This document shows positions 29,720 to 39,043 of a stretch of DNA of 64,000 bases, in pieces. The stretch is taken from NCBI RefSeq assembly GCF_000026185.1, contig NC_010694.1, positions 2,232,001 through 2,296,000 of the forward strand, written 5' to 3'. This DNA comes from Erwinia tasmaniensis Et1/99. Its GTDB lineage: Bacteria; Pseudomonadota; Gammaproteobacteria; Enterobacterales; Enterobacteriaceae. How positions within the stretch are numbered: position 1 is the stretch's first letter; each line of letters begins with the position of its first letter. The notes beneath the pieces are model-generated. The model had not been told where the DNA came from and made no database searches. It worked only from the letters and a program-made list of their open reading frames with translations. The position numbers were made by a program, and so were the translations under genes.

Positions 29720-30360
29720 TACTTGCATCGTAAAATCAATAGGATTGTTTAAGCTAGCTAATGAGTTGGCGCTAACCCCCCACCCTTTTCACTCCGCGAA
29801 TGCTAAGGAAAATCTGATAATTCGCTGGCGGTGTTTAAAATCATTCTTATTAAATGGCGGTTAGCGTATTTTACTATCTCAAATCGTTGATTTGTAGCGA
29901 ATGAGTCTATGCCTGAAAGATACACAACCTCATATTTTTATTGGAAAGTCAGCTGTAGGCTGTTTCAGCCCTTGAAGCTTACTTGCCTGTATTGCTTATG
30001 TTTCTCACAACATTATGTATTCAGACCATGATATGAATTAATGTCATGAACAACTTTAAGAATAGTCCTATCATGATTTTTAGGATTTTACGCGATAGTG
30101 TCGATCAAAATGAATTGCTGCATCAAATGCCGTGTTAAGTCAGATAGTTACGCACGTTGATTGATAAATTGCTGATATGGGTATTATGGCGTTTATTGCC
30201 CTGTCAAAACGCTAATTATCAGCTGGCAAAAGTCAGGTTGTCCACCACGCTTAGATGACAATGTTATAGATGACCACGCTTAGCTAACCTCTGGTAATTA
30301 GCGTAAATGCGTAATTCATCGTTGAATTTAACCTATAACAAATTGGTGAGGGTCGCTGTT
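29720..30360 (+). promoter_or_regulatory. 641-base AT-rich upstream region of rcsA
   Basis: No gene supported. The region is AT-rich, which suits H-NS silencing known for rcsA in E. coli, and holds an RcsAB box about 290 bases before the rcsA ATG. An intrinsic terminator for the fli operon was not seen. Confidence 0.6.
30057..30070 (+). promoter_or_regulatory. RcsAB box upstream of rcsA
   Basis: TAAGAATAGTCCTA matches the RcsAB consensus TAAGAATATTCCTA at 13 of 14 positions. RcsA-RcsB heterodimers activate capsule and EPS operons and rcsA itself through this box, so this is the autoregulatory site. Confidence 0.85.
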
Positions 30361-30996
30361 ATGCCGACGATTATAATGGATTCATGCAACTATACACGGC
30401 TGGGTTTGACTGAATATATGACTGTGAAGGGAGTTAAAAAGAAAAATATATCCCTAATCAATGATATAGAGCAGCTATATACCAAGTGTCAGCAGTTACA
30501 GCCCGGCGTTGTGTTTATTAATGAAGATTGTTTTATTCATGAGCCGGACGCCAGTGATCGCATTAGAAAAATCATTCTCCAGCACCCAGACACTCTGTTT
30601 TTCATCTTTATGGCCATCTCCAACATCCATTTTGAAGAATACCTCTACGTTCGTAACAATTTGGTCATTACATCAAAAGCGATTAAGATCTCTACGCTCG
30701 ACTCTCTGCTAATCGGCTATTTTCAGAAAAGATTAAGCCTGTCCCCTCGTCAGGCGATAAACGCCGAAGTCCATCCGTTGACCCTTAGCCAGACCGAGTC
30801 CAACATGCTCAAAATGTGGATGTCTGGCCACGATACCATTCAGATATCAGACAAAATGCAAATTAAGGCTAAGACAGTGTCTTCGCATAAGGGCAATATT
30901 AAACGCAAAATAAAAACTCACAATAAGCAGGTTATCTATCACGTAGTCCGCCTGACGGATAATGTTACCAGCGGCATTTACGTTAATATTAGATAG
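30361..30996 (+). CDS. rcsA: Capsule/exopolysaccharide co-regulator RcsA
   Basis: RcsA pairs with RcsB to activate exopolysaccharide synthesis (colanic acid in E. coli, amylovoran in Erwinia). It has 211 residues from [20 protein letters not shown]; the open frame extends upstream to 30307, but the family start is here. The C-terminal LuxR-type HTH (~140-200) is nearly invariant: [20 protein letters not shown]. It lies downstream of fliR as in E. coli. Lon-sensitive instability is known for the family. An RcsAB box and a clear terminator flank it. Confidence 0.96.
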   Translation: MPTIIMDSCNYTRLGLTEYMTVKGVKKKNISLINDIEQLYTKCQQLQPGVVFINEDCFIHEPDASDRIRKIILQHPDTLFFIFMAISNIHFEEYLYVRNNLVITSKAIKISTLDSLLIGYFQKRLSLSPRQAINAEVHPLTLSQTESNMLKMWMSGHDTIQISDKMQIKAKTVSSHKGNIKRKIKTHNKQVIYHVVRLTDNVTSGIYVNIR

Positions 30997-31002
30997 ATTA
31001 AG

Positions 31003-31037
31003 AGATGAAACCGGCTACCGTCGGTTTCATCTTTATT
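31003..31037 (+). terminator. Rho-independent terminator of rcsA
   Basis: An 11-bp perfect stem AGATGAAACCG (31003-31013)/CGGTTTCATCT (31022-31032) with an 8-base loop is followed by TTATTT, 6 bases after the rcsA stop. Confidence 0.85.
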
Positions 31038-31103
31038 TCCGTTACCGGCCGTCTTCACTCACCTTGAGCGACCGCTATCGTTGGCACTATTATCGAACTC
31101 GGT

Positions 31104-31262
31104 TTAACGGCGAGCAATGACCCACACAGCATGAATGATCCCCGGAATATAGCCCAGGAGTGTCAGCAGTATATTTAGCCAGAAAGCCCCTGCAAATCCG
31201 ACCTGTAAAAATACACCCAGCGGGGGTAACAGAATCGCGATAATAATACGTAAAAGATCCAT
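31104..31262 (-). CDS. Pmp3/YqaE-family small membrane protein
   Basis: A 52-residue protein below usual ORF cut-offs: ATG at 31260-31262 with GGAGA 5 bases upstream, stop at 31104. It opens MDLLRIIIAILLPPLGVFLQV, followed by FWLNILLTLLGYIPGIIHAVWVI, the two-helix Pmp3 (UPF0057) signature. Relatives such as E. coli YqaE and yeast Pmp3 are stress-linked membrane proteolipids affecting ion balance. Single gene, convergent with rcsA. Confidence 0.9.
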   Translation of the reverse strand: MDLLRIIIAILLPPLGVFLQVGFAGAFWLNILLTLLGYIPGIIHAVWVIARR

Positions 31263-31406
31263 ACATTCTCCATTGGTAATTTTTCGGTATTAACCGAGAA
31301 GATATTATAGCAAACTTAACGTCACGCGTAGTCGACTTCTTCCATCAGCCCCTCTTTTTACGAACATTAAATGTATCTGCACAGTTTTCCCGGATGAGCA
31401 GGAGCA

Positions 31407-31796
31407 TCAGGGATAGATACCTTTGGCCAGTTCGAAATGTGGTCCATCTTTTAGCGTCTTCCAGTCTCCTCCCCATACTATAGGTGTCGACAGCTGAGCG
31501 GCCGCCTGTTTCATGGCTTTCGCCAGCAGGGCGAAGGCATTCCAGTCCTCCCACGGAATGGTGTGATTAATCCAGGGGGCAAGATCGATTGCGTGCCCCG
31601 TAAGATGGCGGCTTTGCAGTGTGTGACTTTTTCCGCTGCTGACAAGCTGGCGCTGTCTTGCCATATTGCGTACGCCTTCAATCACCCGGAAATCAATTTC
31701 CGATTTTCGCAGCGCCAGACGCACTACTTTTATCAAATCGCCATGCACGCCGCGCAAATTCTGTTCGCTGATATGACTGAATTGATAATGAGCCAT
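31407..31796 (-). CDS. M15-family peptidoglycan peptidase (orphan phage-type endolysin)
   Basis: A 129-residue zinc peptidase of the M15C/VanY type used as L-Ala-D-Glu endolysin by several phages. Zinc ligands are visible as His64 and Asp71 in SRHLTGHAIDLAPW and His120 in GPHFEL. There is no signal peptide, so export would need a holin-like partner; none is adjacent, nor any other phage gene. GGAGAAT lies just before the ATG. Possible roles: prophage relic, or a domesticated lysin for protein release or wall remodelling near flagellar genes. The role is inferred. Confidence 0.85.
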   Translation of the reverse strand: MAHYQFSHISEQNLRGVHGDLIKVVRLALRKSEIDFRVIEGVRNMARQRQLVSSGKSHTLQSRHLTGHAIDLAPWINHTIPWEDWNAFALLAKAMKQAAAQLSTPIVWGGDWKTLKDGPHFELAKGIYP

Positions 31797-32264
31797 ATTA
31801 TTCTCCTTAATATGTTCAGGTTAATCCCAATCACTGCCTGATAAATAAAAATACGCAGGGCCTCATTGAGACGGGGAAGACATTGGGCACGCTATCTTTA
31901 TTTACACCGACAGGTTCATTGAAATTTCTTATATAAAAAATATAAAACGATTAACTTCTTGTGGCTGACAACAGAAAATTCCGTCACGTTTATGAGAGGG
32001 GACACGATATCCACCCCTGCTTACAGCGACGAAAAGAGTCGCTGCGAAGGGCAGCACAATCCTGTGAGGACTTGTTTGATGCCGATCGCTGCACTCAATG
32101 AAAAAAAACCTGGCCCGCGTGTTGGGAAGCTTATCGAATCATGATGGGCGTGCTGCTGGTCGATGATGCTCACGGTGAGTGCGACTGCGCCGCCTGTATC
32201 CTGGGCTATACTTCATGATTACACTGCGATTTTTCCTATAGTGGATCATCAAGAGGAATTGCCT
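31797..32264. other. 468-base spacer upstream of gpgP
   Basis: Nothing gene-like is supported; a 61-codon plus frame at 31959-32144 has no recognisable motif. It should contain divergent promoters for the M15 peptidase gene (minus) and gpgP-gpgS (plus). Confidence 0.4.
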
Positions 32265-33065
32265 ATGCCCACATTGCAAGCCCCCTTAATCATCGTCACT
32301 GACCTTGACGGATCGCTGCTCGACCACCATACCTACAGCTGGCAACCCGCGGCGGAATGGCTACAGCGGCTGCAGGAACATCAGGTGCCGCTGGTCATTT
32401 GCTCAAGTAAAACCGCGGCAGAAATTGCCCCTCTTCAGCAGGCTCTTGGGATCGGCCACCAGCCGTTTATTGCGGAAAACGGTGCGGTCATCCAGTGGCA
32501 AAACCCGGACGCTTCTACGGCAATAAAGGCGCTGGGTAACATTGACTATGGCACGTTGTGCCACCGGCTACTGCATCTGAAACGGCAGTTTGGCTTTAAA
32601 TTCATCGGATTTTCTGACGCCAGCCCACAACAGGTTGCCGACTGGACCGGGCTGACGACGCAAAATGCGGCCCTCGCCAAATTGCGTGAGGCCTCCGAGA
32701 GCCTTATCTGGCGCGACACTACTGAAAATTTTGAACTTTTTCGCCAGCAGCTGGAAGAACAGGGGCTAACGCTGGTGCAGGGCGGGCGTTTCTGGCACGT
32801 CATGCGTAAAGGTAGCGGCAAAGCTGAGGCGCTGGATGACCTGTTACAGCACTACGTGCAGGGTGATCGCCCCGTCACTATTGGCTTGGGTGACGGCCCT
32901 AATGATGCCGCCATGCTTGACGCCGTCGACTATGCCGTGGTGATTAAAGGCTACAGTAAAAATCCCGTCATTCTGCAAAGGCAGGATAAACATCATATCT
33001 ATCATACGACGCATTACGGTCCAGAAGGCTGGCGCGACGGGCTGGATCATTTTATCACTCGGTAA
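32265..33065 (+). CDS. gpgP: Glucosyl/mannosyl-3-phosphoglycerate phosphatase (YedP/GpgP-like)
   Basis: A HAD-superfamily phosphatase of the MPGP type (E. coli YedP). It has 266 residues; the nucleophile motif TDLDGSLLD (Asp13, Asp15) has the DGS variant usual in this family, followed by VICSSKTAAEI and the acidic motif GLGDGPNDAAML. GAGGAA lies 7 bases before the chosen ATG; an in-frame extension to 32163 is unlikely. The next gene, 28 bases on, is the matching synthase, so the physiological substrate is most likely glucosyl-3-phosphoglycerate, giving the compatible solute glucosylglycerate. E. coli keeps yedP without a synthase. Confidence 0.88.
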   Translation: MPTLQAPLIIVTDLDGSLLDHHTYSWQPAAEWLQRLQEHQVPLVICSSKTAAEIAPLQQALGIGHQPFIAENGAVIQWQNPDASTAIKALGNIDYGTLCHRLLHLKRQFGFKFIGFSDASPQQVADWTGLTTQNAALAKLREASESLIWRDTTENFELFRQQLEEQGLTLVQGGRFWHVMRKGSGKAEALDDLLQHYVQGDRPVTIGLGDGPNDAAMLDAVDYAVVIKGYSKNPVILQRQDKHHIYHTTHYGPEGWRDGLDHFITR

Positions 33066-33093
33066 GATGAAATGACCTTATTAGGGGAAGACG

Positions 33094-34314
33094 ATGAGCG
33101 ATTTCTATCAGAATGGCGTTATTACTAATTTTCATAATCTCACCGGGCGTTCCGTGGAGGCACTGGAAAAAGACCTGGTCCGCTTCTCGCGCAAGCGCAA
33201 GATGGGATTAATACTGCCGTCACTGTTTTCAGAACTGGAGGGCCCAGCGCTGAGCCATATCGTCGACGAATTGGCAAAAGTCCCTTATCTGGCTGAAATT
33301 GTTATCGGGCTGGATCGCGCCGACCGCAGCCAGTTCCTGCACGCGCGCGAGTTTTTTTCCCGTCTGCCGCAGCGCCACCGTATTTTGTGGAATGACGGCC
33401 CACGCCTGAAAGCGCTGGATGCCGAACTCGATAAAGAGGGATTATCCCCCGCCCAGCCCGGCAAGGGCCGCAACGTGTGGTTCTGTACCGGCTATACCCT
33501 TGCCTCCGACAAGTCGAGCTGTGTCGCCCTGCACGATTGTGACATCGTCACCTATGAACGAGGCATGCTGGCCAGACTACTCTATCCGCTGGCTAACCCT
33601 GGATTTCAATATGAATTCTGCAAAGGCTTCTATGCGCGCGTGGCGGATAATAAGTTAAACGGGCGAGTCGGACGGCTGCTGGTCGGGCCGTTGCTGCGCT
33701 CGTTGCAGCAGGTTTACGGCCACTCTGACTATCTTGAATACCTCTCCAGCTTCCGCTATCCGCTGTCGGGGGAGTTTGCCATGCGCACTCACGTCCTTAA
33801 CGGGATCAAGATCCCGGGCGACTGGGGTCTTGAAATTGGCGTACTGTCTGAAATTTACCGTAACTACACCACGCGCCAGAGCTGCCAGGTAGAAATAGCC
33901 GATAACTATGATCATAAGCACCAGCCGCTGGCAGAAGAAGATGGTACCGGCGGATTGCTGCGTATGAGCAACGACATCGTGCAGTCGCTGCTGCGCAAAA
34001 TGGCCACGATGGGGGTGAATATCACCAGCGACTCATTCCGCGTCCTTAAGGCCACCTACTATCGTAATGCGCTGGATATGATGGAAATTTATAATCATGA
34101 GGCGACAATGAACGGCTTGAAATTCGACCAGCACACCGAGGAAGCGGCGGTCGAAATGTTTACCCAGGCCATTCTTGATGCCGGGCAGTCATTTATCGAG
34201 CGGCCAAATGAAAAACCTTTTATACCGAGCTGGAGCCGGGTGCAGTCGGCATTTCCCGACATTTTACAACGTATCTATCAGGCGGTGGAAGACGATAACA
34301 GCGGCGACGTCTGA
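33094..34314 (+). CDS. gpgS: Glucosyl-3-phosphoglycerate synthase (GT81-like)
   Basis: A 406-residue GT-A glycosyltransferase that joins glucose from a nucleotide sugar to 3-phosphoglycerate. Family signs are MGLILPSLFSELEGPAL (~37-53), IVIGLDRAD, GKGRNVWFCTGYTLA, the metal-binding D-C-D in ALHDCDIVTY (148-150) and FPLSGE-type RYPLSGEFAMR with GDWGLEIGVLSEI. Paired with the phosphatase 28 bases upstream it forms the two-step glucosylglycerate pathway, an osmolyte known from Dickeya/Erwinia under salt stress with nitrogen limitation. The sugar donor is assumed from the family. Confidence 0.88.
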   Translation: MSDFYQNGVITNFHNLTGRSVEALEKDLVRFSRKRKMGLILPSLFSELEGPALSHIVDELAKVPYLAEIVIGLDRADRSQFLHAREFFSRLPQRHRILWNDGPRLKALDAELDKEGLSPAQPGKGRNVWFCTGYTLASDKSSCVALHDCDIVTYERGMLARLLYPLANPGFQYEFCKGFYARVADNKLNGRVGRLLVGPLLRSLQQVYGHSDYLEYLSSFRYPLSGEFAMRTHVLNGIKIPGDWGLEIGVLSEIYRNYTTRQSCQVEIADNYDHKHQPLAEEDGTGGLLRMSNDIVQSLLRKMATMGVNITSDSFRVLKATYYRNALDMMEIYNHEATMNGLKFDQHTEEAAVEMFTQAILDAGQSFIERPNEKPFIPSWSRVQSAFPDILQRIYQAVEDDNSGDV

Positions 34315-34498
34315 CGTGCCGCCGCCTGCTGCCGAAGATGAACGATCGTCACGCCGTGCCGACCTGATTTTGCAGGTTAAGGCAGGCCGCAATACCCCGG
34401 AACCCGAAAAATACGGGTATACTTCCCTTAGCTGAATCGGAACCTCGGCACGCCGGGGTCTCCGATACCCTTTTTTCGAAGAGACCGTTTAACTGACT

Positions 34499-37400
34499 AT
34501 GCCAGAAATCTACCGTTATGACCTGCCGTCCAGAGCAGGTGACCAGCGCCAGCTGGGGCAACTGACCGGCGCGGCCTGCGCCGTTGAATGTGCCGAAATA
34601 GCTGAACGACATCAGGGCCCGGTTATGCTGATTGCGCAAGATATGCAAAATGCGCTGCGCCTTCAGGATGAAATTAAACAGTTTACCGACCAGCCGGTCA
34701 TGGCGTTGGCAGATTGGGAGACCCTGCCCTTCGACAGTTTCTCACCGCACCAGGAGATCATCTCCTCCCGGCTTTCTACCCTTTATCAACTGCCCACGCT
34801 GGCTTCAGGCATTTTGATCCTTCCGGTCAACACCCTGATGCAGCGCGTTTGCCCTCACAATTTCCTGCACGGCCACGCGCTTGTAATGCAGAAAGGGCAA
34901 AGGCTGTCGCGTGACACGCTGCGCGCCCAGCTTGAACAGGCGGGCTACCGCAGCGTCGATCAGGTGATGGAACACGGCGAGTTTGCCACCCGTGGCGCGC
35001 TGCTCGATCTTTACCCGATGGGCAGTGAACGTCCTTACCGTATCGACTTTTTCGATGATGAGATAGACAGCCTGCGCCTGTTTGATATTGACAGCCAGCG
35101 CACGCTGGAAGAGGTGGCGGCGATTAACCTGCTGCCGGCTCATGAGTTCCCGACCGATAAAAACGCCATTGAGTTGTTCCGCAGCCAGTGGCGTGAACAT
35201 TTTGACGTGCGGCGTGAGGCGGAACATATCTATCAGCAGGTCAGCAAAGGCACGCTGCCCGCCGGGATAGAGTACTGGCAGCCGCTGTTTTTCGAGCAAC
35301 CTTTACTGCCGCTGTTCAGCTACCTGCCCGCCAACACCCTGCTGGTCATTTCTGGCGATGTGGAATCCAGCGCCGGGCGCTTCTGGCAGGATGTTAACGC
35401 GCGTTATGAAAACCGCCGCGTCGATCCGATGCGCCCGCTATTGCCGCCCGCATCCCTGTGGCTGCGCAGCGACGAGCTGTTCGGTGAATTGAAGCAGTGG
35501 CCACGCATCCAGCTCAAAACCGAGCTGCTGCCAGAGAAGAGCGGTAATACCAATCTGGATTATGCCGCGTTGCCGAGCCTGGCCGTACAGGCACAGGCGA
35601 AGGCCCCGCTGGATGCGCTGCGCCACTTTCTCGAATCCTTCAGCGGTCCGGTGGTGTTTTCGGTGGAGAGTGAAGGTCGCCGCGAGGCTTTACAGGAACT
35701 GCTGGCGCGCATCAAGCTCAAGCCGGGCGCGATCCGTTCACTGCCGGAGGCGCACGGGCCGGGGCACTATCTGTTAATCGGCGCCAGCGAACATGGTTTT
35801 ATTGATGGCTTGCGCAATCGCGCACTCATCTGTGAAAGCGATCTGCTGGGCGAGCGTGTAAGCCGTCGACGCCAGGACAGTCGCCGCACCATCAATCCGG
35901 ATGTGTTGATCCGTAACCTCGCCGAGCTGCACCCCGGCCAGCCGGTGGTGCATCTGGAGCATGGCGTTGGGCGCTACATTGGCCTGACCACGCTGGAAAC
36001 CGGCGGTATTCAGGCAGAGTATCTGATGCTGGCCTACGCCGGAGATGCAAAACTGTACGTGCCGGTATCGTCACTGCATCTCATCAGCCGCTATGCGGGA
36101 GGGGCTGAGGAGAACGCTCCGCTGCATAAGCTGGGCAGCGACGCCTGGTCCCGCGCCAGGCAGAAGGCCGCCGAAAAGGTGCGCGACGTGGCGGCAGAGC
36201 TGCTGGATATTTATGCGCAGCGTGCGGCAAAAACCGGCTTTGCCTTTAAGCATGATAAGCAGCAGTACCAGCTGTTCTGTGAAAGTTTCCCCTTTGAAAC
36301 CACCATCGACCAGGCACAGGCAATCAATGCGGTTTTGAGCGATATGTGCCAACCGCTGGCCATGGACCGTCTGGTCTGCGGCGACGTCGGTTTTGGTAAA
36401 ACCGAGGTCGCCATGCGCGCCGCCTTCCTCGCGGTGGAAAACCATAAGCAGGTAGCGGTGCTGGTGCCAACCACCCTTCTGGCCCAGCAACATTACGATA
36501 ATTTCCGCGATCGCTTTGCCAACTGGCCGATCCGTATTGAGATGATGTCACGCTTCCGTACGGCCAAAGAGCAGGCACAGGTGCTGGCAGACGCCCAGGA
36601 AGGCAAGGTCGATATTTTGATCGGCACCCATAAGCTGTTACAAAATGAGATTAAATGGCGCGATCTTGGCCTGCTGATCGTCGATGAAGAGCATCGTTTT
36701 GGCGTGCGCCATAAAGAGCGCATCAAAGCAATGCGCGCCGACGTGGATATTTTAACCCTGACCGCTACCCCTATCCCGCGCACGTTGAATATGGCGATGA
36801 GCGGGATGCGCGATCTGTCGATCATTGCCACACCTCCGGCGCGCCGACTGGCGGTAAAGACCTTCGTACGCGAATACGATGACCTGTCGGTACGCGAGGC
36901 GATACTGCGAGAGGTACTGCGCGGCGGTCAGGTTTACTATCTGTATAACGATGTGGAAAATATTGAGAAAGCGGCAACACGGCTATCTGAACTGGTGCCT
37001 GAGGCCCGGGTGGCGATCGGTCATGGCCAGATGCGCGAGCGTGAGCTGGAACGGGTGATGAATGATTTCCACCATCAGCGTTTCAACGTGCTGGTGTGCA
37101 CCACCATCATTGAAACCGGGATTGATATTCCAACGGCTAACACCATCATTATTGAGCGCGCCGATCGCTTCGGCCTCGCCCAGCTGCATCAGCTGCGTGG
37201 CCGCGTCGGGCGCTCTCACCATCAGGCCTATGCCTGGCTGCTGACCCCACATCCTAAATCCATGACGACCGATGCGCATAAGCGCCTGGAGGCGATAGCC
37301 TCGCTGGAAGATCTGGGCGCCGGATTTGCCCTCGCCACGCACGATCTGGAGATCCGTGGTGCCGGTGAATTACTTGGGGAAGGTCAGAGCGGTCAGATGG

Positions 37401-37945
37401 AAACCATCGGATTTTCGCTGTATATGGATCTGCTGGAAAATGCCGTTGATGCCCTGAAAGAGGGACGTGAGCCTTCTCTGGAGGATCTGACCAACAGTCA
37501 GACCGACATCGAGCTGCGTATGCCGGCGCTGTTGCCGGATGATTACATCCCGGACGTCAATACCCGCCTGTCGTTTTATAAACGTATTGCCAGCGCTCAG
37601 CACAACGACGATTTGGACGACATCAAAGTGGAGCTAATTGACCGCTTCGGCCTGCTGCCGGACGCGGCGCGTAACCTGCTGGATATCGCCGCGCTGCGTC
37701 TGGCGGCGATAAAGCTGGGCGTGCGCAAAGTCGAAGCCAGTGAGAAAGGCGGTTTCATCGAATTCTCTGAAAAGAATAAGGTTGACCCCGCGTGGCTGAT
37801 CGGCCTGTTACAGCAGGAACCGCAGCACTGGCGTCTGGATGGGCCAACGCGTATCCGATTTATTCGCGATCTCTCCGAGCGTAAAGTACGCATAACGTGG
37901 GTGAGTGAGTTTATTAACAAGATGGTGGATAACGCCAGCGTATAA
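34499..37945 (+). CDS. mfd: Transcription-repair coupling factor Mfd
   Basis: An ATP-driven translocase that pushes stalled RNA polymerase off DNA lesions and recruits UvrA. Its 1148 residues equal E. coli Mfd. In order: UvrB-homology modules (~1-340), RNA-polymerase-interacting domain (~470-545, HLEHGVGRYIGL), SF2/RecG-like motors with Walker A CGDVGFGKTEVA, DEEH box LLIVDEEHRFGV and VCTTIIETGIDIP, and the C-terminal autoinhibitory D7 domain. Single gene with a 184-base leader. Confidence 0.98.
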   Translation: MPEIYRYDLPSRAGDQRQLGQLTGAACAVECAEIAERHQGPVMLIAQDMQNALRLQDEIKQFTDQPVMALADWETLPFDSFSPHQEIISSRLSTLYQLPTLASGILILPVNTLMQRVCPHNFLHGHALVMQKGQRLSRDTLRAQLEQAGYRSVDQVMEHGEFATRGALLDLYPMGSERPYRIDFFDDEIDSLRLFDIDSQRTLEEVAAINLLPAHEFPTDKNAIELFRSQWREHFDVRREAEHIYQQVSKGTLPAGIEYWQPLFFEQPLLPLFSYLPANTLLVISGDVESSAGRFWQDVNARYENRRVDPMRPLLPPASLWLRSDELFGELKQWPRIQLKTELLPEKSGNTNLDYAALPSLAVQAQAKAPLDALRHFLESFSGPVVFSVESEGRREALQELLARIKLKPGAIRSLPEAHGPGHYLLIGASEHGFIDGLRNRALICESDLLGERVSRRRQDSRRTINPDVLIRNLAELHPGQPVVHLEHGVGRYIGLTTLETGGIQAEYLMLAYAGDAKLYVPVSSLHLISRYAGGAEENAPLHKLGSDAWSRARQKAAEKVRDVAAELLDIYAQRAAKTGFAFKHDKQQYQLFCESFPFETTIDQAQAINAVLSDMCQPLAMDRLVCGDVGFGKTEVAMRAAFLAVENHKQVAVLVPTTLLAQQHYDNFRDRFANWPIRIEMMSRFRTAKEQAQVLADAQEGKVDILIGTHKLLQNEIKWRDLGLLIVDEEHRFGVRHKERIKAMRADVDILTLTATPIPRTLNMAMSGMRDLSIIATPPARRLAVKTFVREYDDLSVREAILREVLRGGQVYYLYNDVENIEKAATRLSELVPEARVAIGHGQMRERELERVMNDFHHQRFNVLVCTTIIETGIDIPTANTIIIERADRFGLAQLHQLRGRVGRSHHQAYAWLLTPHPKSMTTDAHKRLEAIASLEDLGAGFALATHDLEIRGAGELLGEGQSGQMETIGFSLYMDLLENAVDALKEGREPSLEDLTNSQTDIELRMPALLPDDYIPDVNTRLSFYKRIASAQHNDDLDDIKVELIDRFGLLPDAARNLLDIAALRLAAIKLGVRKVEASEKGGFIEFSEKNKVDPAWLIGLLQQEPQHWRLDGPTRIRFIRDLSERKVRITWVSEFINKMVDNASV

Positions 37946-38086
37946 CGCTCGACCGTGGGGCCGCGGCTTTAAGGCGGCCTCCTGTTCTGGATGTACGCGA
38001 TAACAGATTGGACGGTGGCATTTGCGGGCAATCATTTTGCCCTCAATGCCGCCCTACAGGGTTGCCCCACTGCGGTGACGGATGTC

Positions 38087-38119
38087 AAAAGGGTTCATGT
38101 TCGCCACATGAACCCTTTT
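38087..38119. terminator. Bidirectional terminator between mfd and ycfJ
   Basis: A perfect 14-bp stem AAAAGGGTTCATGT/ACATGAACCCTTTT (38087-38100, 38106-38119) with a TCGCC loop. It is flanked by A and T tracts, so it can end both mfd (plus) and ycfJ (minus). Confidence 0.85.
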
Positions 38120-38216
38120 TATCAGATAAGCAATAGCGCCCGCCGTTTTTACACTCTGTTCATGGCGACAAGGTTCACAACCAGGTCGACACGCTATTCT
38201 CCCGTTGATTAGGCGT

Positions 38217-38756
38217 TCAGGCTTTATCGCCCAACATCAGGTGACCGTTATTATCAAGGGGGATACGCGTGCCGGGATCGTTATCCATACGAATTTTTCC
38301 CTGCCGATCGCCGATTTTATAGGTGACATCATAACCCAGCAGCTTTTCATGCTTGTCATACACGGTTTTACAACGCTGTTCGGTCGTGGTGTAAGTATCT
38401 CGCTGTTGCAAAGCGCCCTGCGCCTGGTTACCACCATAGCCGCCGGCCAGCGCACCCGCTACCGTGGCGACATCTCGACCGCGTCCTCCGCCAAACTGAT
38501 GACCCAGCACGCCCCCCGCCACCGCACCTAATACCGAGCCTGCAATACGATTTTCATCCTGTACCGGGCGACGATGAGTGAGCGTCACGTTGCGGCACTC
38601 CTGCCGCGGGTCCTTCAACGTTTGCTTAATTTCAGTTGCCGAAAGCACCTGCGCATATTGCGGTGTACTGCTGAAAACGTTCATGCTGGCAACGGCGGCA
38701 ACGCCTAATGCTGCCGCCACACCGATGCCTATACCCGCTAACATTGATTTATTCAC
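38217..38756 (-). CDS. ycfJ: Glycine-zipper protein YcfJ
   Basis: A 179-residue envelope protein identical in length to E. coli YcfJ. It has a GTG start with a near-perfect CAGGAGG 7 bases upstream; longer in-frame starts are ignored. An N-terminal hydrophobic signal/anchor (~5-28) is followed by THRRPVQDENRIAGSVLGAVAGGVLGHQFGGG-type glycine zipper (~60-110), then CKTVYDKHEKLLGYDVTYKIG. YcfJ is associated with biofilm and surface phenotypes in E. coli; the mechanism is unknown. Confidence 0.94.
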   Translation of the reverse strand: MNKSMLAGIGIGVAAALGVAAVASMNVFSSTPQYAQVLSATEIKQTLKDPRQECRNVTLTHRRPVQDENRIAGSVLGAVAGGVLGHQFGGGRGRDVATVAGALAGGYGGNQAQGALQQRDTYTTTEQRCKTVYDKHEKLLGYDVTYKIGDRQGKIRMDNDPGTRIPLDNNGHLMLGDKA

Positions 38757-38975
38757 AGGAAAACCTCCTGACAGATTTACCGCGCATTCTTGCCTGCTGC
38801 CATCCGGTGGCAGCTGTGGCATACCAGGTGTGCGCGCCGCGCCGTGGTATTTAAGTAAATTTTGCGTCAGGTAAGGGAATGTGACTATAAGAATTTGGGA
38901 GTAAAAGCGTTTACGCGCTATTAAGACAGGTTATTTAAGAGTGTTCTTATCAACGCAGGGGGACGATGAAAGAAA

Positions 38976-39010
38976 GAACGGCCTGTTGCTTTAGGCAACA
39001 GGCCGTTCTG
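38976..39010 (-). terminator. Rho-independent terminator of ndh
   Basis: A perfect 15-bp stem AGAACGGCCTGTTGC/GCAACAGGCCGTTCT (38976-38990, 38996-39010) with a 5-base loop. On the minus strand it follows ndh by 33 bases and leads into TTCTTTCTTT. Confidence 0.85.
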
Positions 39011-39043
39011 ACCGTGATGACGGATGCCGCAGGCGGCAAAAAA

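Noticed and set aside
31959..32144. 61-codon plus frame before gpgP (checked as a yodD or dsrB equivalent)
   Set aside because: No resemblance to either E. coli protein and no ribosome site.
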